Assembly (NCBI GenBank): GCA_004794785.1
Contig: SJOL01007286.1
Location: 493,807-557,806 of the forward strand
DNA from: Opisthorchis felineus
Taxonomy: Eukaryota > Platyhelminthes > Trematoda > Opisthorchiida > Opisthorchiidae
Length of the DNA: 64,000 bases
Reading direction: 5' to 3'
Shown one piece after another: positions 1 through 12,480 of the stretch (its first letter is position 1; the number at the start of each line of letters is the position of its first letter). A program made the position numbers and the translations under genes. The notes under the pieces are model-generated. The model was given only the letters and a program-made list of their open reading frames with translations, was not told the origin of the DNA and did no database searches.

Positions 1-1271
1 GTGTTGGAATCTCGCAGACGCATGGTGAAGTGGCTGCTACTGCTCCTATGCAAATGAACCACCTTGATCCAATCGATTTTTCAAATTTTTCCTCAAAATG
101 AAGTATCATGTAACTAATAATAAAATGCAGAAAAGCGCACAACCAACGTGCTAATTTTGTTAGACTTTCTACCCCGCTGATTCATATCGCCTGATTAAAA
201 TAAACACTAATTTTAATTAAAAAGTGGAACGAAGCATCTCTCAACAAAAATCTGATTAAAACACATGCATGATTGATTATCCGATAATTCAATCATCATG
301 TTCCCTGAGTAACTTACCAGTTTCATGTCACTTCCAATGAAACTGAGATAATCGTGAACAAGAAGAAATTCTGCGTCTTAACTTCAACCCAAATTGCGAC
401 AGTAATTCAACCAGACGAACTATTCAATCAGCTAGTCCGTTCTTGTCGGGTCGACTGTTATCAGATATTCTACTGTCCATCCGCCATTTTCCATTTTACA
501 CACTCGACTACGGTAGCTTACAGGAACTTAGTAGCAAAATTCGCAAGTCGACGTTTTGGAGGCTGCAGGAGAAATAACTATGCCAAACCTTCTGGAAGTG
601 ATTTGGAGTCGCACACGAAATTAGTACGGTTGAATTTGTCCAGATGGATGTTTATCACCAAATTCAATAGGAAACATTAAATAATACAGATGTTTCCAGC
701 TGGAGAGACCATGTTCGAAAAAAGTCACCCTTCAGAAGTCCACTGAAGTCCACTGAAGTATCTGTTGAATTTTATGGACCTTAGTTCACACAATGAAGCA
801 GATTTTATGCAGAGTTAGACGTATACCTGTCTCAGAAAAGGCAGAAAATTGTCACCTCCGAGGGCATTGATTTTCCCGAAATTTGTTCAATACAAGTTCT
901 AAAGACCGTTCATTCATGAGTTCACTCCAAGCGTTGTATTGCCTACCTTTATGTGGTAGTGCCCTGTATGCACTCAACTGCTTGGGACCAGCCTCCGGAT
1001 ATTTTGGATATGGTGTTTCTTTTAAACCCATCTATGGTTACTGGGCCAGTATAGTGGCATACGTGTAGAGACAAGATGTGATCAGATCCCAAAACAACGA
1101 ATCTTCTGTTGGTGAAGAGTCAACGCGGTGAGTTCCGATATGGAGAAAGGTCCCGAGTCGCTGGGCTTTTCACGATCGGCGAGATGACCACAATGAAGGT
1201 ATGAAGAAGTGTCAGTTCACGATGTTCATTTAACCAGATACGCCCTCTGAAAGCATGGAAGAATTCCAGTC
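1..1271. other. Anonymous sequence, no gene recognised
   Basis: I see only short chance reading frames here and no recognisable protein, RNA or repeat, apart from a small direct duplication of an 11-base unit (GTCCACTGAAG type) near 737-760. AT-rich and featureless. Confidence 0.5.
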
Positions 1272-1662
1272 AGGCTGATGTGGTATGAGTTTATTGTTAG
1301 ACGTCGGTATCATGGTTGTACGTGGGCTGGGATAATGTCAGAGCGCCCACACCTAGACAGGAGGACGATTAGGGTCCTCAACCAAAGCCTTTGGCTCAAG
1401 AGCCTAACCGCAAGGCAGTGGTGTTTGGCGGGAAATGCAAATGCATTACCATTCCTACGGAACAAGTCGCCACGTGTTCCAACCCTCAACCTGGAGGGAC
1501 AGAAGACTGTGTTCTTCAGACCTCTAACCATTGACCAACCTGGTATGAGAGACTCTGTGAGTGTCGCGAAGACACCCCCCAGTATAGCTCAATGGGTCCC
1601 TGAGGTGCGCAAACCGTCACACCACGGTAAGGTCCAGTCTCTTCGTGACAGATTCCTGTCAG
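1272..1662 (-). mobile_element. 5'-region fragment of the 57-kb LINE family, inverted
   Basis: The reverse complement of this stretch aligns base for base, with scattered substitutions and small indels, to the 5' part of the LINE at about 57272-57660. Both contain the blocks 'ACACCTAGACAGGAGGACGA' and 'TCTCATACCAGGTTGGT' (or complements) in the same order. Homology stops at about 1272, before the part that encodes the endonuclease in the 57-kb copy, so this fragment holds the 5' end without the body. That is unusual, because target-primed insertion normally loses the 5' end. It may be a chimeric or deleted copy, or the 5' block may be an independent repeat the LINE acquired. The homology itself is plain in the sequence; the element assignment follows from the 57-kb copy. 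Confidence 0.75.
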
Positions 1663-1706
1663 GAATCGACCGCGAATGGGACCATTGTTACTGTGAGGAG
1701 ACTTGA
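1278..1706 (+). other. Antisense ORF over the LINE 5' region (142 codons)
   Basis: This open frame runs opposite to the LINE fragment it sits in. The same frame is open in the 57-kb copy (57276-57512, minus strand), and about 77 codons align without a gap. Shared peptide blocks include QPGMRDSVSVA, PSIAQWV and HHGKVQSL. Conservation of an antisense frame in two diverged copies may simply reflect shared ancestry. It also recalls the antisense ORF0 of primate L1, which is an analogy only. No known domain is recognised. Upstream of the shared block the frames differ by a one-base indel. Function unknown. Confidence 0.35.
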
Positions 1707-1719
1707 TATTTTTCAATTA

Positions 1720-2204
1720 AGATTTCGTCCCGTAAGTGAAGATAATCCGCGCTGAAGAGCCCAGAACCATTGTACAGCTGTTACGTCCTTACTGGGTATA
1801 TTTACTAGTGGTCATCTCACGACCTGCGACAGGCCGGTCGATCGTTACACCACTTAACCGTTGGGTCATAAGGGGCTGATCAACAGTGTGATTAACTCTC
1901 ACTTAATTTCACAGGTGATTCCCAGGATAGAATGGTTTCATTTGCAGGACGAAATCTCATTTGCAATTGAGATCAGCTGGCGAGGCGGATTACTCCATAA
2001 TTATTGAGATGATACTCATCAAGGTACTGGTCAGGGATGGAAAACTGTGACTGTCCACTTGAAAATATGGTATGATACTTACAGATCCTATGGGCTATAC
2101 ACCTCTCGGAAGAAATCATCATCCCTTCAAGGGGCATCCCAGTAAACACCAGTATCGTTGAAGACAATAGCAAACATTTCCAATAATAGTACCACTGCTA
2201 ACTG
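1720..2204. other. Anonymous sequence
   Basis: No recognisable gene or repeat. Only short chance frames. Confidence 0.45.
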
Positions 2205-2210
2205 AGGCTG

Positions 2211-2399
2211 CACACTCAATAACTGAGTGTGTGAGCTGAAATGAGTGCGTAAATTCCAGGTTTAGACCTGGTCAACCAAATAGTTTAGGTAAAAATATGA
2301 TGAAATCTTGAGGCACCAGTGGCCTAAGGAGAACAAACCTGAAGCACTGAAAAACCAGTGCTACAGGCATTTCAAGGTACGCTTGAAACGATTGCCTGT
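2211..2399. repeat. Cluster of four consecutive hairpins
   Basis: Four fold-backs lie within 190 bases. (1) CACACTCA at 2211-2218 pairs with TGAGTGTG at 2224-2231 across a 5-base loop. (2) CCAGGT at 2256-2261 pairs with ACCTGG at 2266-2271 across TTAG. (3) AGCACTG at 2343-2349 pairs with CAGTGCT at 2356-2362 across 6 bases. (4) ACAGGCATTTCAAG at 2363-2376 pairs with CTTGAAA at 2382-2388 plus TGCCTGT at 2393-2399, with a 4-base bulge and a GTACG loop. Hairpins 3 and 4 abut exactly. The 14-pair stem is unlikely by chance. It could be a fold-back ncRNA, a structured transposon end or a small-RNA precursor; no family is recognised and strand is unknown. Confidence 0.55.
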
Positions 2400-3660
2400 T
2401 TGTGAAACTGTGCGTTCATTGCTCGAACTAACCACTATGGAGACAGATAGGCTCATTTGGAGTAAAGCCATACCGTTCTTTTGAAATAACTTTCCTTCCT
2501 GGTTGTTTTTCTACTCCAGGAAACCGAAATATTGCAACGACGAGACTGCAAATACTTCCAGAGCTGATTCGCGCATTCGTGTGCGATTTTACTGCTAATT
2601 TATACAATTCCACGCTTCTCTGTTTTTGTTGTAGGTTAGCTGGTCGTCTGATGGCGGATGCAATGTCTAAGATACCTGTGTCTAAGAACCGACACATTTT
2701 TCGTCGCACTTAGATGTTAATTCACGGTTTCTACGTCTGGAAGCCATCTGGATACCACGGATTTATCGGTTTGCCCACCACCACATTTTCAACACCAAAT
2801 GTAATCATTTTATACAGTCTTCTTTGCTCGTTTTTTCATTTTTCATCAGACCAGTTTCACCAACTAATTGACCTGTCTGTAAGTCAGTGGTACAGGGTAG
2901 GTTGTTTAGGCTAGAGTTTGACTCAGCAACACGGTAACCACCCTCTATTATGCCACAGTATGCTGTTTTGGAATGTCTGGTGCCATGTCGAAGCGGCCAA
3001 ATCACCTACCCTGAGCGAATCACCTATCACGGCGTCTCGTTTGTACCCCACCGGCCAAGCTCAACCTCGTCTCTAAATCACTCTGTAGAGCACATCCGAT
3101 GAACTAGATTTCTGACAGACTCACCCATACGTCTAACCAGTTTGAGATAAGTCTGCGGAAAATAAAAGATTTAGACTCAGAGTACCACTGGCTGTTTTTT
3201 AGTTTGTGTATGTTGATGCTTTTTAAGATGGTCAATTAAGTACAACCGCGTGCTTGTACTGTCTTCCTGTGTACGGACCGTATTCTATATGATTACAAGA
3301 AACAATCTGTTTCTGGGTATTTTCGGTTGATCTAAGGTCGAATTTATGACCCCACAATCATATCAATGAGCGAGAATATAACCAGACAAACTTTTAACTC
3401 TCGTATAACCTGACCAGCACGCAGGAATACTGCCGGGCCATTTGTGGTGCCTCCATTGAAGAAGGCTTGCGTGTACCTGCCATAATTGTCACGACACACA
3501 TTACATGGTTTGCCTGTGACAAAGGCCTTTGCGAATATTGTCAGATCTACCCGATATTTGATGAAAAAAGACTTCACATTCTTCTGGATGGGCTTACCGT
3601 CCCTTTAAATTTGGCTTAAAATAACACATCCAACTAAGCAACAGACTTTTATGAATAACC
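2400..3660. other. Anonymous sequence
   Basis: No protein, RNA or repeat recognised. Small open frames on both strands lack any family resemblance. Confidence 0.45.
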
Positions 3661-3661
3661 A

Positions 3662-3770
3662 GGTGAAAAACGCTTGAAACCGATTGAGTAATCATCGTTT
3701 TCGGAAAAGTTTGGTAACAATCGGTTGTTACCAAACTTTTCCGAAAAAGACCTTTATGAAGCTTTTTCAC
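3662..3770. repeat. Long fold-back with perfect 23-bp arms
   Basis: Bases 3698-3720 are the exact reverse complement of 3725-3747, separated by a TCGG tetraloop. An outer pair (GGTGAAAAA at 3662 on, TTTTTCACC ending 3770) is also complementary, so the structure may extend to about 109 bases with an asymmetric internal loop. No flanking target-site duplication is obvious. Possible sources are a MITE relic, a replication fold-back or an assembly inversion artefact. Confidence 0.8.
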
Positions 3771-5320
3771 CCTCAAAAATTCGCCGCAATTTCAAACGTT
3801 TGCGAAACTGCATGGACAAAAGCATTTCTTGGCTGAAAAACGAAATACTGGTTCAACAAAGTAGCAAGAAGATAGACCGCAGCACGTTCACATTTCGTGT
3901 TTTTTACCTAACCGTTGCATACAGAACATACCAGTGAATTGAGCAGCCTCAAGCATAGCGTCCCTCCATCTCGATACAGTCTTTTCGATGGTAATTACTC
4001 AGTATTATTTCAGAGACCGAGCACGCTTGGACTGGTGTCTCAATGAAAGAACTACCAGTTCATGGAGTAAACTTAAGACGGGTTATTTGGACTGCATGCC
4101 TTTTAAGAATGTGACTGAATTTCGCTTGCTTCGAAGTAAACTTCTCACAAATACCGTCGGTGCGGGAATCTGCAGCGCTCCATATTTTCCTTGCCTTCTT
4201 CATAACCTATTCCCGGCAGCCTTCTTGTGATATTTTGCGTCCTCAATACATTTGTTTGAAGTGATGCTGTATACTGCCCTGTGTCACACCTCACCGGGCT
4301 CCACATACCTTCACGGACTGTGAGCTTTGATGAAATTAGAGGACAATTAAGGATAGTAGATTGTAATTTGCCAAAGTGGTTGATCGAGGCTTGGTTGTGA
4401 CATTCCAGAAGTTAGGGTTCTTCAGTAGTTCCTTCGGAGTTTGCGACGATTTCCCAGTATCGGACAATCCGAGTTTCCTGAACTTCCTCCCCTCTCTTTA
4501 TATATTTGAACTACTCTTATGTATTCCTTGGTCCACCCAGGCAGGGCTGATTGTTCCAAGGGTGTCCAAGGAAGTGATTTTTCGTCGAAACTTGAAGTAT
4601 TTCAGTCGCCAAACACCCAAATCTCTAAAAGTTTCAGGTATGTCCTACGCTAGAATAATATGATATCTGATGTGGGAATTGTGCCAATAACTCTTTAAAT
4701 TTGGACCAGATTCAAAAATATCCCCTGTTGATATGCACCAACCCACTTCTCGTTGTCTGGGTTTAAAACTGCTGGCATACTTTTATCGCTCTTATCATGA
4801 TACAGTCTTCATGACTATCGTCAGCCTTGCAGACTGCACAATATCAATCACTCCTTGAGCATTTCTTCACATACTCATACCAACCTACCTTCCGCGCAAG
4901 CCACCTTGATTTTTATTGTACTATTTCCTTCCCCAAACAACTGAGCTTTTGTCTCCGTATCAATCTTACCCATCCCGGTTTTTAGTTTCTCACTATTCAG
5001 AACCCTACATATGCTCTCCTCCTGGCAGCCGCTTGGTGGTTATTCATGCATAAATGTCTGCGCACCCGGAAACACTCTCCTTCTCTATGCTGTCTGTCGC
5101 GCAATGATAACATGATGCTCAGCAAGGTTATTCGGTCCCTTGTTTGGTCATGGCTACGCTACCGATTCTGCATGTCCGCTTCTGACCACCCTGAATGTCT
5201 ATTCATCACTTTCCCCTCAACTATCTGGGTCCGTGCTTAGCAACAGGTTTGCGCGTTTTGTCCTACTAGAATAAATGACTGTCCAGTGACTTTAGCTCTC
5301 TTTGAAAATAGGTGAGTATC
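3771..5320. other. Anonymous sequence
   Basis: Nothing recognised beyond small chance frames. Confidence 0.45.
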
Positions 5321-5324
5321 AATT

Positions 5325-5400
5325 CTCCATTATATTATACTATATATATACTATACTATATCTATATGTATATATATATATATTATACATATTATATGGT
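5325..5400. repeat. AT/ATAT microsatellite
   Basis: Simple TATA-type dinucleotide repeat with TATATC and TATATG interruptions. It has no coding content and would be a likely polymorphic or slippage-prone site. Confidence 0.85.
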
Positions 5401-8400
5401 TTTAAGAAAAGGATATATGACAGTTTAATAGCCAAGCCACGGCCTTCTTCAACTGTTATTATGATCCAAGATATTTAAAATACTTATGCAAATACGTTAG
5501 ATCCAAGTTAGAAAAAGATTTTCTGATCCTCGAAGATGAATTTCCGGAAAAATAATACTAGAATTCATTATTCAAATAATGAATGCACACGAATGTATCA
5601 TAGAGAGGCGAATATTCTGCACAAAAGTGCAGTAAAAAGGCCGTTTTCCAACACCTTTTGCAATGGGCAATCGAGCGGGATAAAGAAGAATATTCTTGAC
5701 AGCTGATGTCTGGCTGAATCGTAACGTGGACCATAAACGTGTAAAAGACATAAAGGTGTGTCTGAAAAGGTCCCCTTGTGATGGGTAGATATCATTGATA
5801 TCATAGATATCATTGAGTAAAAATCGTTTACGTGCATCCACACAGAACGATTTACGCGTTTCAGTAGTAGACAGGTCAGCAATCGGAGAGATCAGTTGCA
5901 GCATATTTCTAGGATCAAGTTGATTGTAAGACGTGCTAACATGGAAAGCAAGACGGCCTAAGACAAACCACCCTCTGGAAACTCTGCTAATGTTTAGCAA
6001 ATGTCATTCCGCGAGCAAAAAGTCATCTGCAGTGTGCTTGAGAGCCCAAAAATTAAGAACAGCTTACAGTTAACAGTGAATTAGTTATCACGCGTTTTGG
6101 TTAAACCTGAAGAATAAGGACCAATGAACTCGCTTATTCCAATTCTTCCAGCCTCGGAAGCATCGTCATCTTCTGCCTTGTTCATTAGTTACAATAAATA
6201 AATTCATTTGAATTGTCTCACCGAGGATTTTTTTCCGTTGCGTAAACCGATCAGTCTGATAGGGATTACGTTGGACGGTGATCATAATTTGTGTACACCG
6301 TGCTTGGAAGTTTCAAACGCTGGTATTGCGAACAACTGCTTTGAAATGTTTGCTCCTTATATAAACAGCATGTTACACACTCTATCTTTATTTTTTGTAA
6401 ACCTGGAGCAATAGGTAGAAAACTTTCTGGGGTTGGGCGAACTGGTTAGTTGTCTATGCGCACATGCAAATTTAAGGATATGTTCAACCTGCTTGTCACA
6501 CCGTAGCACTTTGGGAACTGTTCTATCAGCTATTCGCTTTCTGCCCCTTTCGGTTACCATTGGTTAGAAGCTGGTTTGGCGTACGTACAATATTTTTCGA
6601 CAAGACACTCATGGGAGTATTATCGCCGTGTCCAAAATTCTGTCTCTCGTCGTAAAATCAGTCAGACGGGATTTTTTTGTGATGATACGGGCAGTCACCA
6701 CGACCACCTGTTGTTTTCACTTTAGATATGAATGTAGACTAGGAGGATTCGTGTTCGAGTGATTATTTTTTGCAGCCCCTCAAATATATTTACCAGCTAC
6801 AGTCGAAGGGAACCGAGGATGCATTGAAGTGTTTACGAACTAATGACCAACTCCTGTCTTGCAAACATTACAAGAAGCAAGCTATTGTTATAACTGACAA
6901 CATAATCTTAGTGACAGTGATCCTCCCAAATATTGATAGCTAGAAGCCACACCGATTCTTAGCGGAAGCATACAGAAAATCGAACACAGTGAAAGCATAA
7001 AACATAGGGGGAATATTTCGAGACTACTTGGTGAAGGCAACCACCAAATCAATTTTGTGAGTGACAACATAGTGCCGTCTCAACAGCATTTGCAACGAGC
7101 AATAAAAATACAACTCTAGTTTTAATATCAGAGAATCGCGTCCACAGAAACTTCGAGCGGACGAACTACGTCTAGAATGCTTCTGAAGTTTCATAGCATC
7201 TCATCTTCAGCTGCTTCACATTATGAACCAATTAGCTGTGCGATGGAGCACAGCTTTCTCTGATAGGATAAATTCCTCTAACCAGCATGTTTTCCATCAG
7301 CTTTTACCACTACAATTAGGTTACATCTGTTCGTAACGTCACTTATGGTCAACTGCACCTTTTATGTAGGATCCATCAGGTTTGCACTTTGCAAGGTTCG
7401 ATGAAAGAATCTAGCGAGAGTGTATTTCATCTGTCAGTCACAGGCGGTGGGAGATGCAGCTGTAAGGTAGAAACACTGTACCCAGCCTAGTGACCTAATT
7501 AAACCCAGTATCGACCACAGTTTACCCAAAGTGAAGATAATCGGGGACATACTGGAAGTATTCATCTACCCTTCTACGCTAGAACAATGACGTATATTTT
7601 CCTTATCACAGGGACTGGTAATAGCTCCAGGTCCCTGTGGCTGAGACCTAATGGAGATTTATCTAAACTAGGAAACTTATGTAGTAAGAAGGCAACAAAT
7701 CGGATATTTATTTTATTACCCGGATAGTTCCGCGCAAACTGTGACAGGTTTTCACGCTCAACTCATTTATTTTAAGCTGCTTTTGTCAAGTGAAGCAGTG
7801 AAGTGAAGGTTAGAAATGTTTCCTTACTATGACGAGATGGCAACACTTTGGTCGATAACAACAAATGACCACAAATTAGACGTGGAATGCACCGCACGGT
7901 GAGTAAACCAATCAGTTGGGAAGCGATTTCGGTTCAACAAAATCAATCAGGTAACGAGAATTCCAGAATTCAGTTGTTTGTTATTGTGATCTTTCAAGAT
8001 AGTGAAAATATGGCTTTCATGTACGTCAGAACCTCTGAATAAATGTACGAAAACCAGTAGATATTATACTGCTCACATCTAGGATTCCCTGTTTAGAACA
8101 GGCCAGGAATAAACAGAAACCAAGGCAAACACTGTCGTCCCAGGTGGTTAAAATTAGTTCAGGAATGTGTTTCTCTACGTTGCAGCAATGCAAAGCTTTT
8201 AGAAAACTAGCCATTTTGCTCTGCATTGTTTTTTTCCCTAGTTCTGGCTCCACACTCCAGCATTTTATAATTATATTTTATAGTAATAAAGACAATGAGA
8301 AAAATCAAAGTAGTGTTTGAATTAGCGAACCATCATTGCATGATCCAGCGAACCAAAGGCATGAGAAAGGCGCCAATCAGCGGCTTATCACGTTATACGA

Positions 8401-9949
8401 TCTGTACATTTGAAGCATACTCGGCGCTATATCCTGTCTAGTGGAAAGTCAACCACATTGTTGACCATCCTTATATCACGGAACTATAGGGCTTTCAAAC
8501 TTTATCCGGAAGGATGCGGTTTCGTGTATAACCAGGAAATGACGAGAAGCGCGTTGCCGAAGACTCCAAATGCTGTTCTTCAGTGCAGAATTATCTTGCC
8601 GTAAGCGTTGGCATTTAAGGAGGAAACGTTAAGATCACCATACTTCCTGCAAATTGTGGAGGAATTTCGGGAATCTTCTGAACTATGCGGGGCAAAATTG
8701 ATGAATTAAGTCTAATTAAGTTAGAGACCCGATAATATGATTTCGATTAATCAAGTAATCCGCAAAATATTTACGTAAGCACAATTTTGCGCTTTAATTA
8801 TTCTATAAAGGAACAAAGGAATCTTTCCAGAAGTGTGTCACAATGTCGCACACTTGTGCATGATACACGCTGAGCATAATGTGATTACCTTCACTTTCTA
8901 CATACCTCTAACCCCTTTCGATTCGGGGCTCCGTTAATTTCCATGTAAGTGTTAGGTTAGCACAAAACTACTTCAATCTGCCCTATGTGTAAAACGGTTG
9001 AAGTTGAAGAATGTTTCGGGGTTCAAAGGGAACCAACTTATGGAAGGACTGGGTCATCAAATCACACCACTCTGAATCCCGGTGCAAAGAAAGTAACTGT
9101 TCGATGTTCAGAGGAAGCCCAATCTGGATGATTCAGGTGGATCACCCCGACACTAACATGACCTCGGGTAGGAAGAAATTGATCGTAGCACAGATTGGCC
9201 ACAACGTTTTTTGATACTTTAGACTGCCGGTTTTGCACACCACCAGATGAAACGCGGACAGTATATCCATGCTAAGTGATGGTGAATGAATACTTCCTTG
9301 CAGACACAAATATGCTTTTCCAACATGGTAACGATCCCATGAACATCGTCCTTCCCAAAAAATTTTGGTTTTAATACCAAGGCTTTTATTTTCTAGAGTC
9401 ACCGTCATGAACACCGGACATGAACTTCCACGAGAACATCTGGGATATCACTGTTAAATCGGTATAGCAAACTAATTGCAACATTTATACACCTTGCGAT
9501 TCGAAGGCCTAAAGTCACAGACGACTGGCACACACTGTGTTTATAATTCCAATCACCATTGACATGGAAGTATATGTCCGATGCCAGTCAACTATGTGTA
9601 CATGCATCTGTATAAAATCACACATTGTGTGCAAGCAATAGTGTAGTGTTAACACGTACGTAGAGTCAAATGTGACAAAGTAGTCTGCGCAAGAGGAATG
9701 ATTTGATGAAAAGACACTGGAGCTTCTACAGTCATTGAGCACGAAAATTCGGCTTTTAGCAGAATACTTGCCTACTGAAGAAGGACGTCAGATCATACTA
9801 ACCAGTGTCGCGAAAGCTTGAGTAATTTAGAGAATGAATGAAAAATAAATGAAGTAAGGAAATTCATTCGTTTGCGGATTGCTGTCTTCGTAAAAGTTTT
9901 TGAGCCACTGAAGTAGTCTTTGAACCCCAAACCAAATGCTTTAAACCGG
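5401..9949. other. Anonymous sequence with a few small repeats
   Basis: No gene recognised across about 4.5 kb. Local features are a triple GATATC unit near 5788-5817 and a strong hairpin at 7607-7639, listed separately. The 142-codon minus frame at 5572-6000 shows no family resemblance and is judged chance. Confidence 0.45.
7607..7639. repeat. 12-bp hairpin with one bulge
   Basis: CACAGGGAC then TGG (7607-7618) pairs with CCAGGTCCCTGTG (7627-7639), with one bulged base and an 8-base loop. No U-tract follows, so it is not a bacterial-type terminator. Unassigned. Confidence 0.7.
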
Positions 9950-9984
9950 TTCAAGACATCCGCACCGGTCAAAACTTCGCCAAA

Positions 9985-10520
9985 TTAACAGACATCGAAA
10001 ACCATCTTCTCCACACTGCACAGCTGCTCGCCGGAAGCCCAACGAGTGATCTTCCTTTGCGCATAGATATCGAGGTTACAGTGCATCAGGCCATTATGTT
10101 CTCTTTTCTACTGTAGAGCAACAAAACCTTAACACTCTAAGGACAGAACGCTTGAGTCCTTAACTTATTTGGCTGCAGTTTCTTCACAACATCCTCCAGA
10201 CTGAAGGGACAAACCGAATTCAGAACACTGACATCATTTGAAGAACAAACAATGATGGAGGTGAACATAGTCTAATGCAAAACCGTTTCCGCCAGTTAGG
10301 CCACATATCCCAAGCAAGTTATCTACGGCAGCTGAAGAATGGAGTGTGGAGCCGACGATCGTCGGAATCCAGCCATTGGGGCCGAATCCTAACAAGTTTG
10401 AGTAGCCGTAACCCCCAACCTAGATCATGGAATGCCCTAGCACTTGACAGGAGGAAGTGCAGATTGGTTATTCAAGCAGGTGTGGGGTGGGTGGAGACAT
10501 GACACCTCTCAAAGCTGCAA
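9985..10520 (+). pseudogene. Degenerate LINE reverse-transcriptase C-terminal remnant
   Basis: Stitching frames on the plus strand gives the typical region after the RT of a non-LTR element. At 10051-10116 it reads LPLRIDIEVTVHQAIMF, where families have 'L..KLKVYQAVVLPTLLYG'. At about 10190-10330 it reads EGTNRIQNTDII, HSLMQNRFRQLGHI. At 10429-10461 it reads WNALALDRRKC, where families have 'W..LA.DR..WR'. Several stops and frame changes make it inactive. The HSLM block and the tail after the DR motif resemble the minus-strand remnant at 17.88-19.35 kb, so both probably belong to one family. The upstream RT core is not visible here, consistent with 5' truncation. Assigned by motif order only, without an alignment. 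Confidence 0.55.
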
Positions 10521-11640
10521 AATTGGCGAGTTATTCGAGAAACTTAGCAAGCTACTGTACTTTAGCAGGTAAGGTATGAGACAAAATCCTAAAGGAATTG
10601 ACGTATAATGCTAGTAGCTCGATTATAACCAAGTCAATGGTGGCGGCACCCAATGTTGCCGTGCTTAGACTGGCTGATGGCTTAACAACAGGTCTCTGCG
10701 GGTTCACCTGCCGATGTTCTTTTGTGTCAACATCGGCATTAAGCACTACATCCGGTTCTTTGCAAACACTTGGGGCTCTTTAACTATGGGTAAGTGTTCC
10801 GAAACATGCTGCAACCGCTGTGTATTTGATAACTTCGCTTACATGCGGTCAGACGCCAGGGCAGTGTGCAGTTGTTGTGAACTTTACCTGTGTGGCTCAG
10901 CATCGGACATAGACTTTCTTCATTACTGCAGTACCTTGTGCATTCTGTTGTAAACCAAATAAGAGATAATGACATCGTTACCTTCCTTGAATGTGAGGTC
11001 CAGTTCAACTATTTTAACGTCGAGCTTCAATCTCTACCAATGCAGTCCGTGAAAAACGTTTCACGGCTTCCGCGTCTTCTGGTTCTTCGCCCCCCCCCCG
11101 GCTACCTTTTGTCCGTGAAGATAGACTGACTCAAACTGCTGGACATACTTATGACTTACGGATAAAGCCACACGAAAAAAAAAGGTTTGCGACAGCTACC
11201 TTTTCTAATTAAGTCGTGAAATAACCATCAAGTAATGATAACCTGATGAACGGCGTCCGCCACACCATCACTTTAGGACTATTCCTATCAGATGTGGATA
11301 CTAGTTGCATAATGTAGTTCGCAAAAACTGAGCTATAGGTCCGTATATCTCCACTATCGAATGGTTGTGAATTATTGTGTGACTCAATACAGTTTGTAGT
11401 ACTTTCCTAGCTCATCAGGATATCTTCCCTGATGGGCTGCGTACATGCATCATACATTTTATTCCGCTGGGTTGGATAAGCCTCAGCAAGTGTCAGCCTT
11501 TTTTACTGCCTTGAAAACAGTTCACTGGTTTGGCAAAAATCGTACTTTTAGGTAGTACAACGTATTGAAGTTCAAAACTGTTTCAGAATTATTCTGTTTT
11601 ACGGCAATGTTGTGAACTTTGTGTATTTCGCGGGGGTTGC
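10521..11640. other. Anonymous sequence with C-run
   Basis: No gene recognised. It contains an 8-bp hairpin (CCGTGAAA 11047-11054 with TTTCACGG 11059-11066) and a run of ten C at 11090-11099. Confidence 0.45.
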
Positions 11641-11760
11641 CTTGGTTTTGGAAGGTTCGGCTAGGATAGCAGCTGGATTGCAAACGTTTCATCATCAATC
11701 AGTACGCGTTGGGGCGGTTCCAACTCATTCGCCCTCTGATGATGTATAATCGACTTCTGG
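11641..11760 (-). repeat. R2 repeat core, inverted copy
   Basis: The reverse complement contains GATGAAACGTTTGCAATCC, matching the core of the R2 copies at 19.8, 24.3 and 43.9 kb. Just beyond it, on the plus strand, lies CTGATGATG followed by TTCTGGCAAAATG at about 11736-11765, a similar hammerhead-like spacing in the opposite direction. Boundaries are unclear. Confidence 0.5.
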
Positions 11761-12480
11761 CAAAATGCTTAAGCCGGTTGCCATCTTCGGTGAGCTCACC
11801 AACAACCATTCTGCTTTCTCTCTATAGGTGCACACTACAGCTTGGGTGAAATTAGCTGGCGAAACCAACGACTTTACTGTTGAAGGGTTTTGCATTTCAC
11901 ATTTAGTTTTTAATGCCAGTGACAAGGGGAGTTTCTGTGTCTAATCCTTCAGGTTTTCCGTTTTGCAGTGAAGATAGTCTCAGCCAGCTGAAGTGATCAA
12001 CTGCCGAATCGGTTTAGCACAAACTCATGTGTCCGTTCCATGTTGTCAGTTTTAGGAAGTGGTGGGTGATGGATTACGCAGATGCTGTTTGTGAAGAACA
12101 GATTAAACCTTTGATTGAACGGAAGTGCGCTTGTTTCAAAGAAAAAAGGGTTTTGTGGTGTACAAAAATCATCGAGTTTAATCGAAGCTCATTTTTAAGG
12201 ATGGCCATTGAGGTATGATCATAGACTACTGCTTCCATGACGCTTGATCGACTCCCACAAGAATGCCTTAAGATTAGCTCTGAGCCTCGTTCTGACGATC
12301 CTTACAGATGCAGTTCCAAAAACTAAAACACTTTTCAAGTAGTTTTAATGGCGTAGGCAGGAACTTACGGAAGGAATTTTGTTGTAATAACCTGTTAAAT
12401 CTCATCCAAACTAATGGAACTATCATTGCTATGGAGGAACAAGTAAAAGTTGGAGTGAGGTATTTTTCGTTATATGTTTT

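Noticed and set aside
2428..2709. 93-codon minus frame as a gene
   Set aside because: Contains no recognisable motif and has no support beyond being open.
5572..6000. 142-codon minus-strand frame
   Set aside because: No family resemblance; includes a low-complexity GATATC repeat translated as ISMISMIS.
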